DNA of 64,000 nucleotides from Agelas oroides (Eukaryota > Porifera > Demospongiae > Agelasida > Agelasidae), in assembly GCA_949130485.1 (NCBI GenBank), contig OX422186.1, positions 3,575,313 to 3,639,312 on the forward strand, in the 5' to 3' direction. This document shows, in pieces, positions 1 to 9,699 of the stretch. Position numbers and translations under genes: made by a program. Position 1 is the first letter of the stretch. Each line of letters opens with the position of its first letter. Below the pieces are notes generated by a model, which saw only the letters and a list, made by a program, of their open reading frames with translations, was not told the DNA's origin and did not search any database.

Positions 1-1452
1 TTAGAGTTCAGTGCTATACGTAAGTAAAATCTTCGTTAGTAGGCTTTAGGAAAAAAATTCACTGCTACTTAGCTACAAGACCTGAGGTAGAAGGCTTAAG
101 GATCATGCAGGGTTTTGTGCTGCAAATTTAGCTGAAGTAGGAAGACGTAGAGTTCAGAGTTTTGTGGCTTCATAAAAAAAAGCTTTACCCTCAAAGGAGG
201 AGCCAGACATCAGTTTATCAAATCGTGAATAGCAAGACACCCTTTCACCTGCTTTATACTCGCACATTAAGCGCATAATAACAGCCCAGAGCACGGTAGC
301 GCACTCAATACACGTGATGATTTTATACATAGGTATATTGAACGTGTTGAACGTGTGACGTCACGTAAGCGGAAAAATCGCTTCGGGAGTCGCTGTGAGG
401 GGTGACAGTGGTGTAGCTGGTAAAGGGAGAGTTGTTGGCGTACCAAATTTTCATTCCTGGGGTAAGTACACCATGCCATTAACAAATATCAACTCAGATT
501 GGACGCCCAATGCTTCCTCTGGCCTGTGTATTATATTGGGTTATTTTATTTATATTACGCAGGTGCTTTAAGTTGCGTCTTGGGGTGTAATATTATGTGG
601 GTCCTTTAAGTTGCATCTTGGGGGTAATTACATGTAATGTCACATGTAGTGATTCAGCCTAAAATCAGTGCAAAACATAATTACCACAAAATGGCTGAAG
701 CAGTTCTATTTTGTGCATTTTTTATTGTGTTCTGCAAATACCTCACTGCGGCTTCTAACCTTTATGTGCATAGTACCAAATTTTTGAAGCACATAATTTT
801 CATGGTTTTAGCGGATATGTCCTTGATTGCAAAAATTAAGCTGAGCAAGTCTTTTGATAGCTAGTTAAATTACTCAGTCAGTGGTAGGATGCCGGGAATG
901 AGAAAATAGTTTTACTTTTGCACTTCTACCAAGAGCAACTGAACACCTGGAGACCCATAGGGTCCGCTTCCTTCTACATCCATAGCATCAGCCAATCTGG
1001 ATTTGAGACCCTTAATTGATGTAGTCTGGTGAAACCAGAGAGTCTGGCTTTACCTGACTATTACTGATAAGCTCCAGTGAACAAAACCGAGAAGGCTACA
1101 GACAAAGTTTGCCAATAAGTAAAAGCCTAGATGTGGAAGCGAGCAGCTGAGCATGGCGTTGTGCAGCATGGCCATCACAAATGGGCATGAGTAGCAAGGG
1201 TCTCTGATCAATCTGCGAAATTTTTTGGCCAAAAATTTTGCAAAAGGTCAATCCACAAAAATGTTTGTTCCTTGAAGATTTGGCACTATAGTGTGTGTAT
1301 GCTACTTAATACACCACACATGACAACTTACTGGAGTCTTGAAACACCACACTTGCGTAGCACTATACCCAGGCTATCAGATCCATCTGGCAAAATTACA
1401 TTCGATCTACATATTGGAATAGAAATACAGTAAATTTACAAAATTTCAGCAT
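1..1452. other. No gene recognised; small tandem duplication
   Basis: No ORF or splice-bordered exon here can be supported. The only structure I see is a short imperfect tandem duplication around 562-628, where the motif ctttaagttgcRtcttgggg occurs twice about 35 bases apart. The short ORFs in this stretch lack any recognisable domain. Confidence 0.4.
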
Positions 1453-1458
1453 TTTATT
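1453..1458 (-). other. Candidate polyadenylation signal (AATAAA, minus strand)
   Basis: The plus strand reads tttatt, so AATAAA on the minus strand. It lies about 1.2-2 kb beyond the last minus-strand exons proposed for the NLR gene, and could be its 3' end signal. AATAAA occurs often by chance in AT-rich DNA, so this is weak. Confidence 0.2.
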
Positions 1459-2675
1459 AGGACTGGAAGGAAAAAAGAATTAAACACACAAATATATTTT
1501 CAAACAGCTTAGCAAAACAACAAAACAATTATTTAAGCTTTGTAGACAAGGCCTTCTTGCTTGTAGCACTAAGATACTCTCAAGAACAAATACTATGTTG
1601 GAAGGCGTCAGTACAAGGCCACAGGTAGTGCTGTGCATTACAGAGATTGCAGAAGTCTTGCAGCAAGCATCTGACAGGGGAATACCACAAATACCACAAA
1701 TAATATACTGTGTACGAACCAAAAGGAAGGACATGCTAAGGCAGGAAAAATAATCAGATTCATATGCTAATTGTGCCACTGTTCAGCTTGCTTGTTACAA
1801 TCTGCTGTAGTTTAATGTCGATTCAATGGGATTCAAACCCCAACAGATGGTCTGCTTGTCAATTTGTCTCCTCCATATGGGCAGTCAGTCAATTAATGCT
1901 AAACCCAAATACAGCAAACACTTGTCTATGCCTGTGGCAACTAAATCTCTAACACACTTGAGGACCTGACCTCCTCAAATGATTGTTTCAAGTAATAAAT
2001 GTATTTTCATAGCCCATTTGTTTAGCATAAACATTTGTCTTACACAGCAGTCATTTGCAGGTGGCTGCTACACAGACTAGGTTCTTAAATGTATATGTTC
2101 TGCATATCATTTTGGTAAAATTTGGCTAGAATGGACTAGAGGAAAGGCCACAGACGTAAACACTGCTCATAAGCCATTGCATTGGCCAAAATATGACATG
2201 ATTGAGGTAGGCAAATGCCCTGCATACATATTTTACATAAAAATGCAAGCTTTGACACAGCTAAGGGCAGTGATAACAACCATTGTAAGCAAAGAAAAAT
2301 GAACTGAAACAGCTACGAGGCAGCAGTTGCCATTAAAAGGTAATGCTGGTGTGGTAAGATACTAGCACAGAAATACACCACAACCCAGAGTTTGATCTTC
2401 ATAGATAAAAGTATAGTAATGAGAATTTATGCAGTGCAAGTATCACATAATTTTTATCTCTCTATAAATTTCTGTAAGTCAAATTTATCCTAGTCATTGT
2501 ATGCATGGTACTACCTATGTAATCGTGAATGTCCTTTGGAGGGAAGTTTTCCTCCTATAGCTACCTCTCCATGTATATAGAGATAAGTTAAATCTGCAAC
2601 TTGAATCTGGTTACATACGCAATAGCTGTTATATAACTATATATACACACATTTGCTATACTATTATGTGCACAC

Positions 2676-2729
2676 CTTATGACTGCTTCTTCAGAACTAA
2701 CTTCTGCAAATAGCTGCTTTCTCCACAAC
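2676..2729 (-). CDS. Possible additional 3' exon of the left NLR gene
   Basis: On the minus strand a tttag acceptor precedes a 54-bp open stretch that ends AAG/gtgtgc. Joined in the phase left by the exon at 3428-3502 it reads without a stop (R-L-W-R-K-Q-L-F-A-E-V...). No LRR pattern is evident and the donor is not strong. It is listed only because its phase and length agree with the exons to its right. Transcript data would decide. Confidence 0.2.
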
Positions 2730-2791
2730 CTAAAACACAGAACACGCTCTGATCGGCCATGCAGTTATCATACTATATATATATCAAGAAC

Positions 2792-3028
2792 CCATAAGAA
2801 CAGGCGGCTAGAGTAAGAGTGTGTAACTACGTAAAATTCGAAACCGGGCACAATTTACCTCGAGTACTAAAAATAGTAACATGTACTGCGCAGCTGTGCG
2901 TAGACATAAGCTATTGTTGCTATAAGCACGTGACCGGGTGTTCTATTTTTAGTACAGTTCAATAATTTTTCCGGACTACGGGCTTCTACTCTAGTTACAT
3001 GCTCTTACTCTAGCCACCTGTTCTTATG
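2792..3028. mobile_element. MITE with about 27-bp terminal inverted repeats
   Basis: CATAAGAACAGGCGGCTAGA at the left end matches, inverted, the right end at about 3002-3028 with one mismatch in the first 20 bases. The similarity continues inward through gtaagagYRtgtaacta. No ORF is present. A related end appears near 50526-50555, so this is a dispersed family. I could not define a target-site duplication. Confidence 0.6.
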
Positions 3029-3427
3029 AACTCTTCATATATTATTAATGGAAAACAAGAAATACAGAAATGTGTAACATTCGTAATATTAAATGTAGCA
3101 TCAAGTACTAAAGGCCCTAAGTACAATGCAGAGTATGTGAACAAGTTCATCACCCTAAAACTTTCTTACAAAGGACCGATAAACCCTGCTGGCTGCTAGC
3201 TCCTACATTCAACCCATAACATCCCCAATTAGTAGAGCACAGAGTGTGCAAAACTACTACATTACCTAGGTGTCTAATTGGCTACTGTATACCTATCCCA
3301 TGAGGTGGAACAGGTACAACATGGTTGAAGTGAACATAATTATATACAGACTGTTTTATATTTCGATCTCTCACACAAACATTGCAAACCAATCATAACG
3401 GTAGTCAACATGGCATAGTGTAATCAC

Positions 3428-3502
3428 CTGACTTTCTCCAAGGATTTGCAGACCTGGTAGAGCTTATAGACACCAAATGACTTCAGAACTTCAATATCAA
3501 TA
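3428..3502 (-). CDS. NLR gene, LRR-region exon (last well-supported one)
   Basis: The minus-strand acceptor is tcattctag and the donor CAG/gtgatt. The exon is 75 bp and phase-compatible with the preceding exon (GA+T gives D). It encodes D-I-D-I-E-V-L-K-S-F-G-V-Y-K-L-Y-Q-V-C-K-S-L-E-K-V. This is shorter and more diverged than the 84-bp LRR cassettes, as expected for a C-terminal cap. The reading frame stays open into the next, unproven exon. Confidence 0.6.
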
Positions 3503-3597
3503 CTAGAATGACAATATGATTGAAGAATTGTAGTCACTGCACATTCAAGTTACACTAGTCATATTACTAACATCACGGCCACAGTGTATGTACTTAC

Positions 3598-3681
3598 TCT
3601 AACTCTTTTAAGTGCAACATTTCTTTCACTGCATCAATCAGGGATTCGCCAGTTTTCACTCCTAACGAGTTGTGCTGCATG
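3598..3681 (-). CDS. NLR gene, LRR cassette exon (84 bp)
   Basis: The exon is exactly 84 bp with acceptor ttcttaag and donor GA/gtaagt. In phase 2 it reads S-M-Q-H-N-S-L-G-V-K-T-G-E-S-L-I-D-A-V-K-E-M-L-H-L-K-E-L, a ribonuclease-inhibitor-type leucine-rich repeat of 28 residues. An alternative acceptor 8 bases inside (gcatgcag) would put a TAG in frame, so the outer acceptor is preferred. Such one-repeat-per-exon cassettes are characteristic of animal NLR genes and can be duplicated or skipped without breaking frame. Confidence 0.75.
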
Positions 3682-3754
3682 CTTAAGAAATTATAAAGTA
3701 AATACCAAATTAATTTCATGTTATGAGGTAAAATGAGAAGAATATGAAAATCTA

Positions 3755-3826
3755 CCAGTACCAACAGTCAAACCTAGAGCTCTTGGGTTGAGCAACCAGT
3801 GCTCTACCACTGAGCTATGACCACCA
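3755..3826 (-). repeat. tRNA-derived SINE head or tRNA-like relic
   Basis: On the minus strand an A-box-like tagctcagtggtagagcac is followed about 35 bases later by a B-box-like ggtttgact, in the spacing of a tRNA gene. The B box has lost the canonical GGTTCGANTCC bases, so this is more likely a SINE head or pseudo-tRNA than a functional tRNA. It lies in an intron of the NLR gene. A second weaker B-box (gggttcaattccaa) lies on the plus strand at about 4129-4142. Confidence 0.45.
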
Positions 3827-4265
3827 GACAATCACTAGCCCTCACAATCTACTATACGTACTAGGAATATGCATGCACAAATGGTTTGCCTTGTGTACAT
3901 GCTAACTTACAGCAGGTGAGGCTTCATGTGGAGGTGCAAAAACAATTGTAGGAGCAGTCTGAGTGCTTTACATGCAGTAGAGCAAGACTTTTCCCCGCAT
4001 AATTGTGCTAGAGCATGAAAGCGCAAACAAATAAGGCACCCTGCTATCTTTTGAGACTGTTGCCTTTGCTTGTGCTTTTGTGTCATTGTACAATCAAGTT
4101 GGTGGCTCAAGTTCAAACCAAAAGCACTGGGTTCAATTCCAACTGACTGCTGGCTTTTTACTTTTCTCTGTTTTCAGCTCATAATATCAAACATGCTTTT
4201 AAAGATATTTATGGATAGAGGTGCAAGTTAAAATTTTATAAAAACAACTTCAGTGACTTTAATAT

Positions 4266-4763
4266 TACTGTAGTCTCATGAAAGAGTGGCCACCCCGCAC
4301 TTTTGGTCCAATTTCTTTGATAGGGCCTTATGAGCACCCACTCTGGAGCGAGATTCACAAGGCTATTGGAGTGCACTCAGAGAAGCAAGCCTCAACTGCT
4401 ATGCATAATTATATCTGACTTAAGAAGTTTTGCGTTATACTTCACTGAAGGTTATTACAAGGTGGCCTCGCATAGACGGACATAGCTAGTTTGTCCATGC
4501 TCAATCAGCTACTGATCCTGCTCATGTGTGCTGTTGTGTGTTGCTGTTTAAAGTGTTGTGTGCAATCAAAACTTGAGCTCAATAGTTGGTAGCTCTGGAG
4601 TATGTTAATTGCTGTCAACTCTACTGTGTGTATAAGCGTCAATATAAGCATACATGGGCACTCTTTCAGGTTAAATGCAGAAATACTTGACTACGCCCAT
4701 CCCCTCGGGTAACTTGTAAGCTAGGTGCTCTGCACATGGGCACTCTTTTGCAAGACTGCAGTA
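4266..4763. mobile_element. Non-coding element with short inverted termini (intron of NLR gene)
   Basis: TACTGTAGTCTCATGAAAGA at the left end is mirrored by TACTGCAGTCTTGCAAAAGA read inward from the right end, both continuing as GTGSCC. The interior has no ORF. Related sequence (gtctMRtgaaRgagtg...ccaccctggagc) recurs near 54906-55030 and, inverted, near 41195-41330, so it is a dispersed family. Its boundary is approximate. Confidence 0.45.
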
Positions 4764-4855
4764 TGTTTGAACTGTGTTGCACACAATCTGAATTGGTACA
4801 GACATACACTAGTAATTGAGAGCTTGTAAATTGCTTTAAATATGAAACAAACTAC

Positions 4856-4939
4856 CTCAAAACTTGCAACTGAGTCAACTTGGGTAATGATGGAGCCAAT
4901 TCAGTAAACACCTTCAACTGTAATCCACACCTGTTAATT
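4856..4939 (-). CDS. NLR gene, LRR cassette exon (84 bp)
   Basis: The exon is 84 bp with acceptor ttatcacag and donor GAG/gtagtt. It reads K-I-N-R-C-G-L-Q-L-K-V-F-T-E-L-A-P-S-L-P-K-L-T-Q-L-Q-V-L, an LRR with leucines at the expected spacing. It begins with one base that completes the codon left open by exon 5179-5265 and ends with two bases of the next codon, so phase is kept. There is no stop or frameshift. Confidence 0.75.
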
Positions 4940-5178
4940 CTGTGATAACACAGAAGGAAAATTATAATGCAGGTTTCCTTTATCTTTTGATTGAAACCAT
5001 AAGAGGTACGTGTTACTCTAGTAGACACAAAGGCAAAGCATCACCTCACTTGTATCAAGTTTTCATTTTATCTCTGAACTAATAATCAAAGCAGTCACAT
5101 TCTACATTCATTTGTGTTAAATAATAAACATGCCAAACTGTAGTGAGCTAGACATAATTGAATACAGGATATTCTCAC

Positions 5179-5265
5179 TTCAAAGATGATAAGATTGTAA
5201 TGTTCTCCATGAAGCATGCCAGAGCTTTAGCTGTAGTCGGGTCATTGACTTTAGTTCCACTCAGG
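5179..5265 (-). CDS. NLR gene, first separate LRR exon (87 bp)
   Basis: The exon is 87 bp, bordered by ttactctcag and AA/gtgaga. Joined to the NACHT exon it gives L-K-S-L-S-L-S-G-T-K-V-N-D-P-T-T-A-K-A-L-A, a textbook LRR start (LxLSGxxV...) with a helical second half (KALACFMENITIL). The junction codon AG/C (serine) restores the LxxLxLSxN-type repeat across the splice, which supports both splice sites. Confidence 0.8.
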
Positions 5266-5457
5266 CTGAGAGTAAGTGCAATACATATTCACACATAACA
5301 CCATAATGCCGGAATCTTCTGAAGCAAGACAAACTTTACATCTGGGTATCTCAAAACACATTGTATCAGATAGAAATTACATAACTACAAATGATTACGT
5401 TGAGTAGAGATAGCCAACAACTTCTATTTTCGCAGAGGAAATTTTCACAGTACTCAC

Positions 5458-7069
5458 CTCAGGCTCTTTAGGTGGCAGAGATCACTAGAAGTAAGCTTTG
5501 CTAGAGTTTCAAAGCCTTCTCGATCAATGGTACAGTACTCCAACTTCATTTCCTGAATATATACTCCAGCGTTTGCAATGATAAACACAATAGAAGAACA
5601 GTCTGATGGATTTATAGTTGCCTTTGTAAGAGACAGCATTTTGTTACAAGTTGACACCAAAGACTGGGATGTAACTTCACTCTGAGACTCATAAGTACAG
5701 TGAAGGTGGTGTAGAGTGCATGGAGGAGCACCAGTGATGATCGATTCATACAATTTAAGATCACTGTCACTCTCGAATTTGGTCAGTCCACAGAGAAACT
5801 TACATACAACATGCATGTGTACTTTATCATGATATCTCGATACAAGTTGGTATTGCTTTTCCCTATTAAGAGTGGTCAAGTGACATGCTGCTAAAAACTC
5901 TTGAAAAGTTAAATGCAGAAAGCTATATGTGTTTGTAGGACCATACAGCATTAACTGGCGATCAACTGTTATAAGACCAAGCGATTTTTCAGTTTGACAT
6001 CCGGATTCCAGTGAAACAAATTCATTCACTTCTTCATGGGTAAACGCTTGTTTTTGATTTACAGTAGCATTCAAAGCCAACTCACAAATACCACAGAACA
6101 ACTGATACTGTTCTGGAGGAAGGTCCTCAAAAGATCTGAGTGTCACATTAGCATCCACATCTACTTCAGCCTTCAGCTGTGTTCTAATCAGAGTTTGAAC
6201 GGTAAAATGCTTGTAGATTTCTGTTTCAGTTTCAGGCAACTTTGCACCCAATATACTGAAGAGAAATGTAACTATGGCCGTGTGAACAGGGAGGTAGCAC
6301 ATGTGAAATACATTTGGGTGATGGTCAAGGTAGGCTTTCAAGTCTTGGGCAAGCTTCTCATTTGGGGCATAATACTCTGAAATAAACTGCTCAATCTGAA
6401 GTCTCAGAAAGCCTAGAACTTCAATACTTTGATCTGCATGGCGCCTAAACTTCTGAGATGCTGCAGGCCTAGATGCAACAATCACAACTGACTTTGAGAG
6501 ACATTCCCTTTTAATAAGTTTACATACAAAGTCTGATTGTCCTTTTGTGGCAGAGTATTCATCCAGTCCATCCAGAGCAAAGCACATACCTTCTCCATCA
6601 AAGCTATGAATGTGCTGCCCAAGCTGTTGGGCTTTGTCATTTGGAACAAATGACAGCAGTGTCTCTAATGTGACTTCAGTTTTACCAGTGAGTTGACGCA
6701 GTGGTACTAGTATGAGCAATGACACCAGGCTATTCAAAATCACTCCCTGTGCCCAGTCACGACTTATTTTATTCATCAGTGTGGTCTTCCCACTGCCTGG
6801 TCTTCCCTCGAAAAGAATCCTGGATCCAACTATTGTGTTTTCAAAGATACAAGAGTATGTGATCTTGTTCTTGTTCTTCATAATATCATCCACAGATCCT
6901 CGCACAGTATAGCGTGAAAACTCATTTCTAAAGTCCATAGACTCATTTTCTAGCAGAGCTAAGTTAATATATTGTGACTTCTTTACAGGAGGCCAACAGT
7001 CTTCATGGACTTCCGGGCGATTACGGTAGACAGTTCTCACAGTCTTAGCGAGTGCTTCTACTAGATTTC
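5458..7069 (-). CDS. NOD-like receptor: NACHT NTPase and start of LRR region
   Basis: This single large exon encodes about 537 residues. NLR proteins are cytoplasmic pattern-sensing ATPases that oligomerise through the NACHT domain. The P-loop GRPGSGKTTL is encoded at about 6780-6809 and the Walker B-type CFALDGLDEYS at about 6555-6590. Downstream, VIVASRPAA corresponds to a sensor-1-type segment. A helical region with LTFQEFLAACHL is typical of the NLR winged-helix/HD2 region. The exon ends in LRR sequence (CTIDREGFETLAKL) with donor GAG/gtgagt. The apparent ATG at 7160 is in intron sequence: a good acceptor (ataccaacag) ends at 7070, and the exon starts there in the phase expected from exon 9626-9691. 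No stop or frameshift is seen. The N-terminal effector domain (DEATH or CARD in relatives) is not in this exon. Confidence 0.88.
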
Positions 7070-7446
7070 CTGTTGGTATGAACGTAAATCTCAATTTCAA
7101 CACACAGCAATATAAACTAAACACTGATACGTTATCAATTATGATTGCAACCAATGTCATGTTGTACTAACTGAAACTAAAAAGGCTATACAAGCAGTCT
7201 TATTGACACATGTGTATCACACAATACATACATATAATATTACTGTGCATGCATGCATTTACAGATAACAATTTGGATCATAACGAAGTTCTATTTGGAA
7301 TTATAGTAAGCTTTTGTTTCGGCTATCTCCACCAGGACAGTACCATTTCACATTAGAAACAGCAAAGTAACATACTATGCACACCCTTCATTGTCTGCAA
7401 AACCAATTTTACACTGCCAAATATAACACTGGTGTTTGTATATGTA

Positions 7447-7571
7447 ATACCATGGCTAGCAGTGCAATTTGGGATTAATTGCACGAGTAAGGTTTGTAAT
7501 TTCACGAGGCGAAGTGAAATACCAACCTTACAAGTGTAATTAATCCCAAATTGCACTGCTAGCCATGGTAT
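7447..7571. repeat. Fold-back repeat, ATACCATGGCTAGCAGTG family, copy 1
   Basis: Inverted arms begin ATACCATGGCTAGCAGTGCA and are nearly perfect for about 38 bp. The similarity then continues, less well, through aaggttKgtaatttcac toward a short centre at tcacgaggcgaagtga. A diverged copy stands alone at 14657-14781. It can form a long cruciform or hairpin RNA. Confidence 0.85.
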
Positions 7572-7660
7572 CACATATTAATCATATAGATGAACTGTTA
7601 AGGCAATGTCATAGTTCTTCTTTGTAATGTAAACATAATTATACATAGTATAAGTACAAA

Positions 7661-9215
7661 TCAGTCAGAATCATCAGATTCTATGAATGCACGATGACGT
7701 TTCCTATGAACGGTTGCATTAGTAGCATGAAGTTGTGTACATGTGCTGGTGCTACTACCAAAATAAAAATTACAACCATTGAATACATGTTGGGGTGTGG
7801 GTATACAAGAAGGATATGAAGGGTGACAATGAGGAAATGGTACAGGGAAAGAAGGTTGCAAATATGACACAGGGTCTGAATGGGCAAGGGTATTTACATG
7901 CTGCTTTTGTTGTGGAGGCTGAGGTGGATGTGATGGTAAGCTCAATATTTAACTCATTTTAGCATGGTCAGCTATATCGGTAGCTGCATAGTCTCTTAAA
8001 CTTTGTTCACTGCTGTGGCCAGTGATGGAGGCAATTTTATCATTTGAAATACCACTCTTTTGCAGTTTTCGGACCAACGTTTTTCGAACACTATGGTTCG
8101 TGAAATTCTTCTGTGTTGCCTCCAATCCAGCCAATTTCGTCACTGTCTTCATAAAGTGGTCTATTTGGTTTATCCTGACAGGAGATAGTGTGTACCACAC
8201 GTCCTTGCCTTGAAAATGCTGCAGTGGAGTCAGATAAAGTGGACCAGACATCTTCGTCGCAGGTCTTTTGGAGATTAGTTTCTCCATGAGATGAATTGGG
8301 CACCGATCTCTACCAACAGCAAACATCCTCTGAGGAACCCTTCTGTCCTTTTTACACAGGCCACCTTGTCGAGTTTTTGTCAGACCCTCTACCCATTCAA
8401 TGTACTCTGTTTCTCCAGTTCCAGGGTTTTTCACAAATTTTAGGTCTTCAATACTGATCTGGTGGTGTTCCTGCTGTCCACGTGTCCCAAACTGCTGGCT
8501 AGTCATGTAAAAGATTGTGTAATTCAGACTCTTTGGGTTTCCATCTCCGAGTACACCTTTGCTCCACATGATTTCTTCTTCTTCTTCTGTAAGTACATCA
8601 GCCTTGTTCTTTCTCTTCCCCATTCCCATCTCTCTAAGCTCGATTGCCTTCCCATTCAGCACCTGCCTGCACTCTGTAAATTCCTTGTCCTTGATTATTC
8701 AGAAGTTGTAACCCGCATTTCTGAACTATCTGTCCAAGGCTCCCAGCATCGTCCGCAGTGAGTCAGGCTCATAGTTCGTACGATCTTTCTTCCTCAACTG
8801 TGCAAAAAAAGTGCTGCAATATTTTGTCCAATTCACTGGATGAGGTCTCTCCAGCCACAATTTGAATGCTGTTTTTTTCCAGCCAGTCTGTGAACTTTCT
8901 TGCCCAGGTGTTTGTGGATTTTTCTGCATTTTTGTTCTTGTTTTTATCTTTCAGTCTTTTCAATTCGCTGTCTGAAAGTGCGGACTGGGGGGCGGAGCTG
9001 GTTGCTGTCGAGAGATATATGTCGAGTTCACCGCTAGTACCAGTAGTGGGCGGGGTAGTGGGCGTGGTAAGTTGCAGTTCGTCGTCGAATGCGAAGTCGG
9101 GAGGTAGCGAAGCGATTATGCTGTTGAATTCTTCGTTATCCGGCTCTTCTTCTGCGATGAACGCGAAAATAGATGGAGAAAATAGTTCACTAGAAGACAG
9201 GCTACCTTCTGCCAT
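7661..9215 (-). pseudogene. Tyrosine recombinase (Crypton/DUF3504-like), pseudogene
   Basis: Pieced together in the minus direction, the open segments form one family-typical protein. There is an acidic Thr/Pro-rich N-terminus (MAEGSLSSSELFSPS at 9215), then a helical core-binding domain (NTWARKFTDWLEKN). The catalytic domain follows, with NHSVRKT (H-x-x-R type) near 8070-8090 and GHSSEQSLRDYA (H...Y nucleophile) near 7984-8020. A long C-terminal tail ends ESDDSD at 7664. Four lesions are visible: a frameshift at or near the A7 run 8804-8810; in-frame TAG at 8726-8728; TGA at 8699-8701; TAA at 7949-7951, after which the same frame continues to the tail. Catalytic residues are otherwise preserved. 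Related intronless proteins (KIAA1958/ZMYM-like, DUF3504) are repetitive in sponge and cnidarian genomes. It cannot make a full-length product as read. Confidence 0.8.
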
Positions 9216-9278
9216 TGCATATTTCGTTTGTTTACAAGCGTCGTTGCTGTGCATGCTAGTTATTACCAAGCGCCCACG

Positions 9279-9372
9279 GCACGGTTATTGACCAATCAGA
9301 TGCGGATTTCACTTTTTGCACACCTAGCCGTGCAAAAAGTGAAATCCACATTTGATTGGTCGATAGCCGTGC
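9279..9372. repeat. Fold-back at right end of the recombinase element
   Basis: The left arm beginning GCACGGTTATTGACCAATCA and the right arm ending in its near-complement are about 43 bp each, with a short centre acctagc. GTGCAATTTGGGATAAAT follows immediately on the right, echoing the left fold-back at 7447-7571. It probably marks the recombinase element's end. Confidence 0.75.
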
Positions 9373-9625
9373 AATTTGGGATAAATCTGCACAGTTGGTA
9401 TATAGCCTTACAATACATACTTTAAATACCTATATGATTATTAAAAATAACCTTTGTGGATAATACACAAATATAACTTGATTGATGAAAATATCTCACT
9501 TCAACTACATACTTTTAACGAAAAGCTGTGATGTCTAAAGCTGGCATTTGTAACTCCCAAACAATATCAACAAATTAAGCACTGAGGCCAAGTACAAGCT
9601 AAACAACATGCATCTACATACTAAC

Positions 9626-9691
9626 CTTCCATGTGCATTGGAAAGCAATTATCCATTTTTTGGGGTTGAAGTGGTGGTGTCTGTGAGGAAC
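9626..9691 (-). CDS. NLR gene, short linker exon before NACHT (66 bp)
   Basis: The acceptor is tttctgaag and the donor GAAG/gttagt. The open frame reads S-S-Q-T-P-P-L-Q-P-Q-K-M-D-N-C-F-P-M-H-M-E, and its last base G plus GA from the NACHT exon gives glycine. It begins with two bases that complete the G left by exon 13229-13300. The three-exon phase agreement (each ending in 1 nt) is the main support, because the peptide is a Pro/Gln-rich linker with no domain. Confidence 0.6.
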
Positions 9692-9699
9692 CTTCAGAA

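Larger units (their letters stand above)
7447..9395. mobile_element. Degenerate tyrosine-recombinase element within an NLR intron
   Basis: The unit is bounded on the left by a 125-bp fold-back (7447-7571) and on the right by a 94-bp fold-back (9279-9372). Both carry the shared motif GTGCAATTTGGGATWAAT; the right copy is just outside the hairpin at about 9369-9386. Between them lies the broken recombinase gene. The whole unit lies in the intron between NLR exons 9626-9691 and 5458-7069, same strand. Crypton-type elements use a tyrosine recombinase and need no classical TIRs. Assignment to that class is inference and the outer borders are approximate. Confidence 0.55.

Noticed and set aside
3755..3826. 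Functional tRNA gene
   Set aside because: B box departs from consensus and no paired acceptor stem can be drawn. SINE or relic is more likely.
6036..6912. Plus-strand ORFs opposite the NACHT exon
   Set aside because: Antisense to a well-supported exon and domainless.
7070..7160. First 30 codons of the NACHT frame as the true protein start
   Set aside because: Hydrophobic, non-family sequence upstream of a good splice acceptor. The phase matches an upstream exon, so it is intron read-through.
7681..7887. Second overlapping minus-strand ORF in the recombinase tail
   Set aside because: Out of frame with the family-typical tail that ends ESDDSD.
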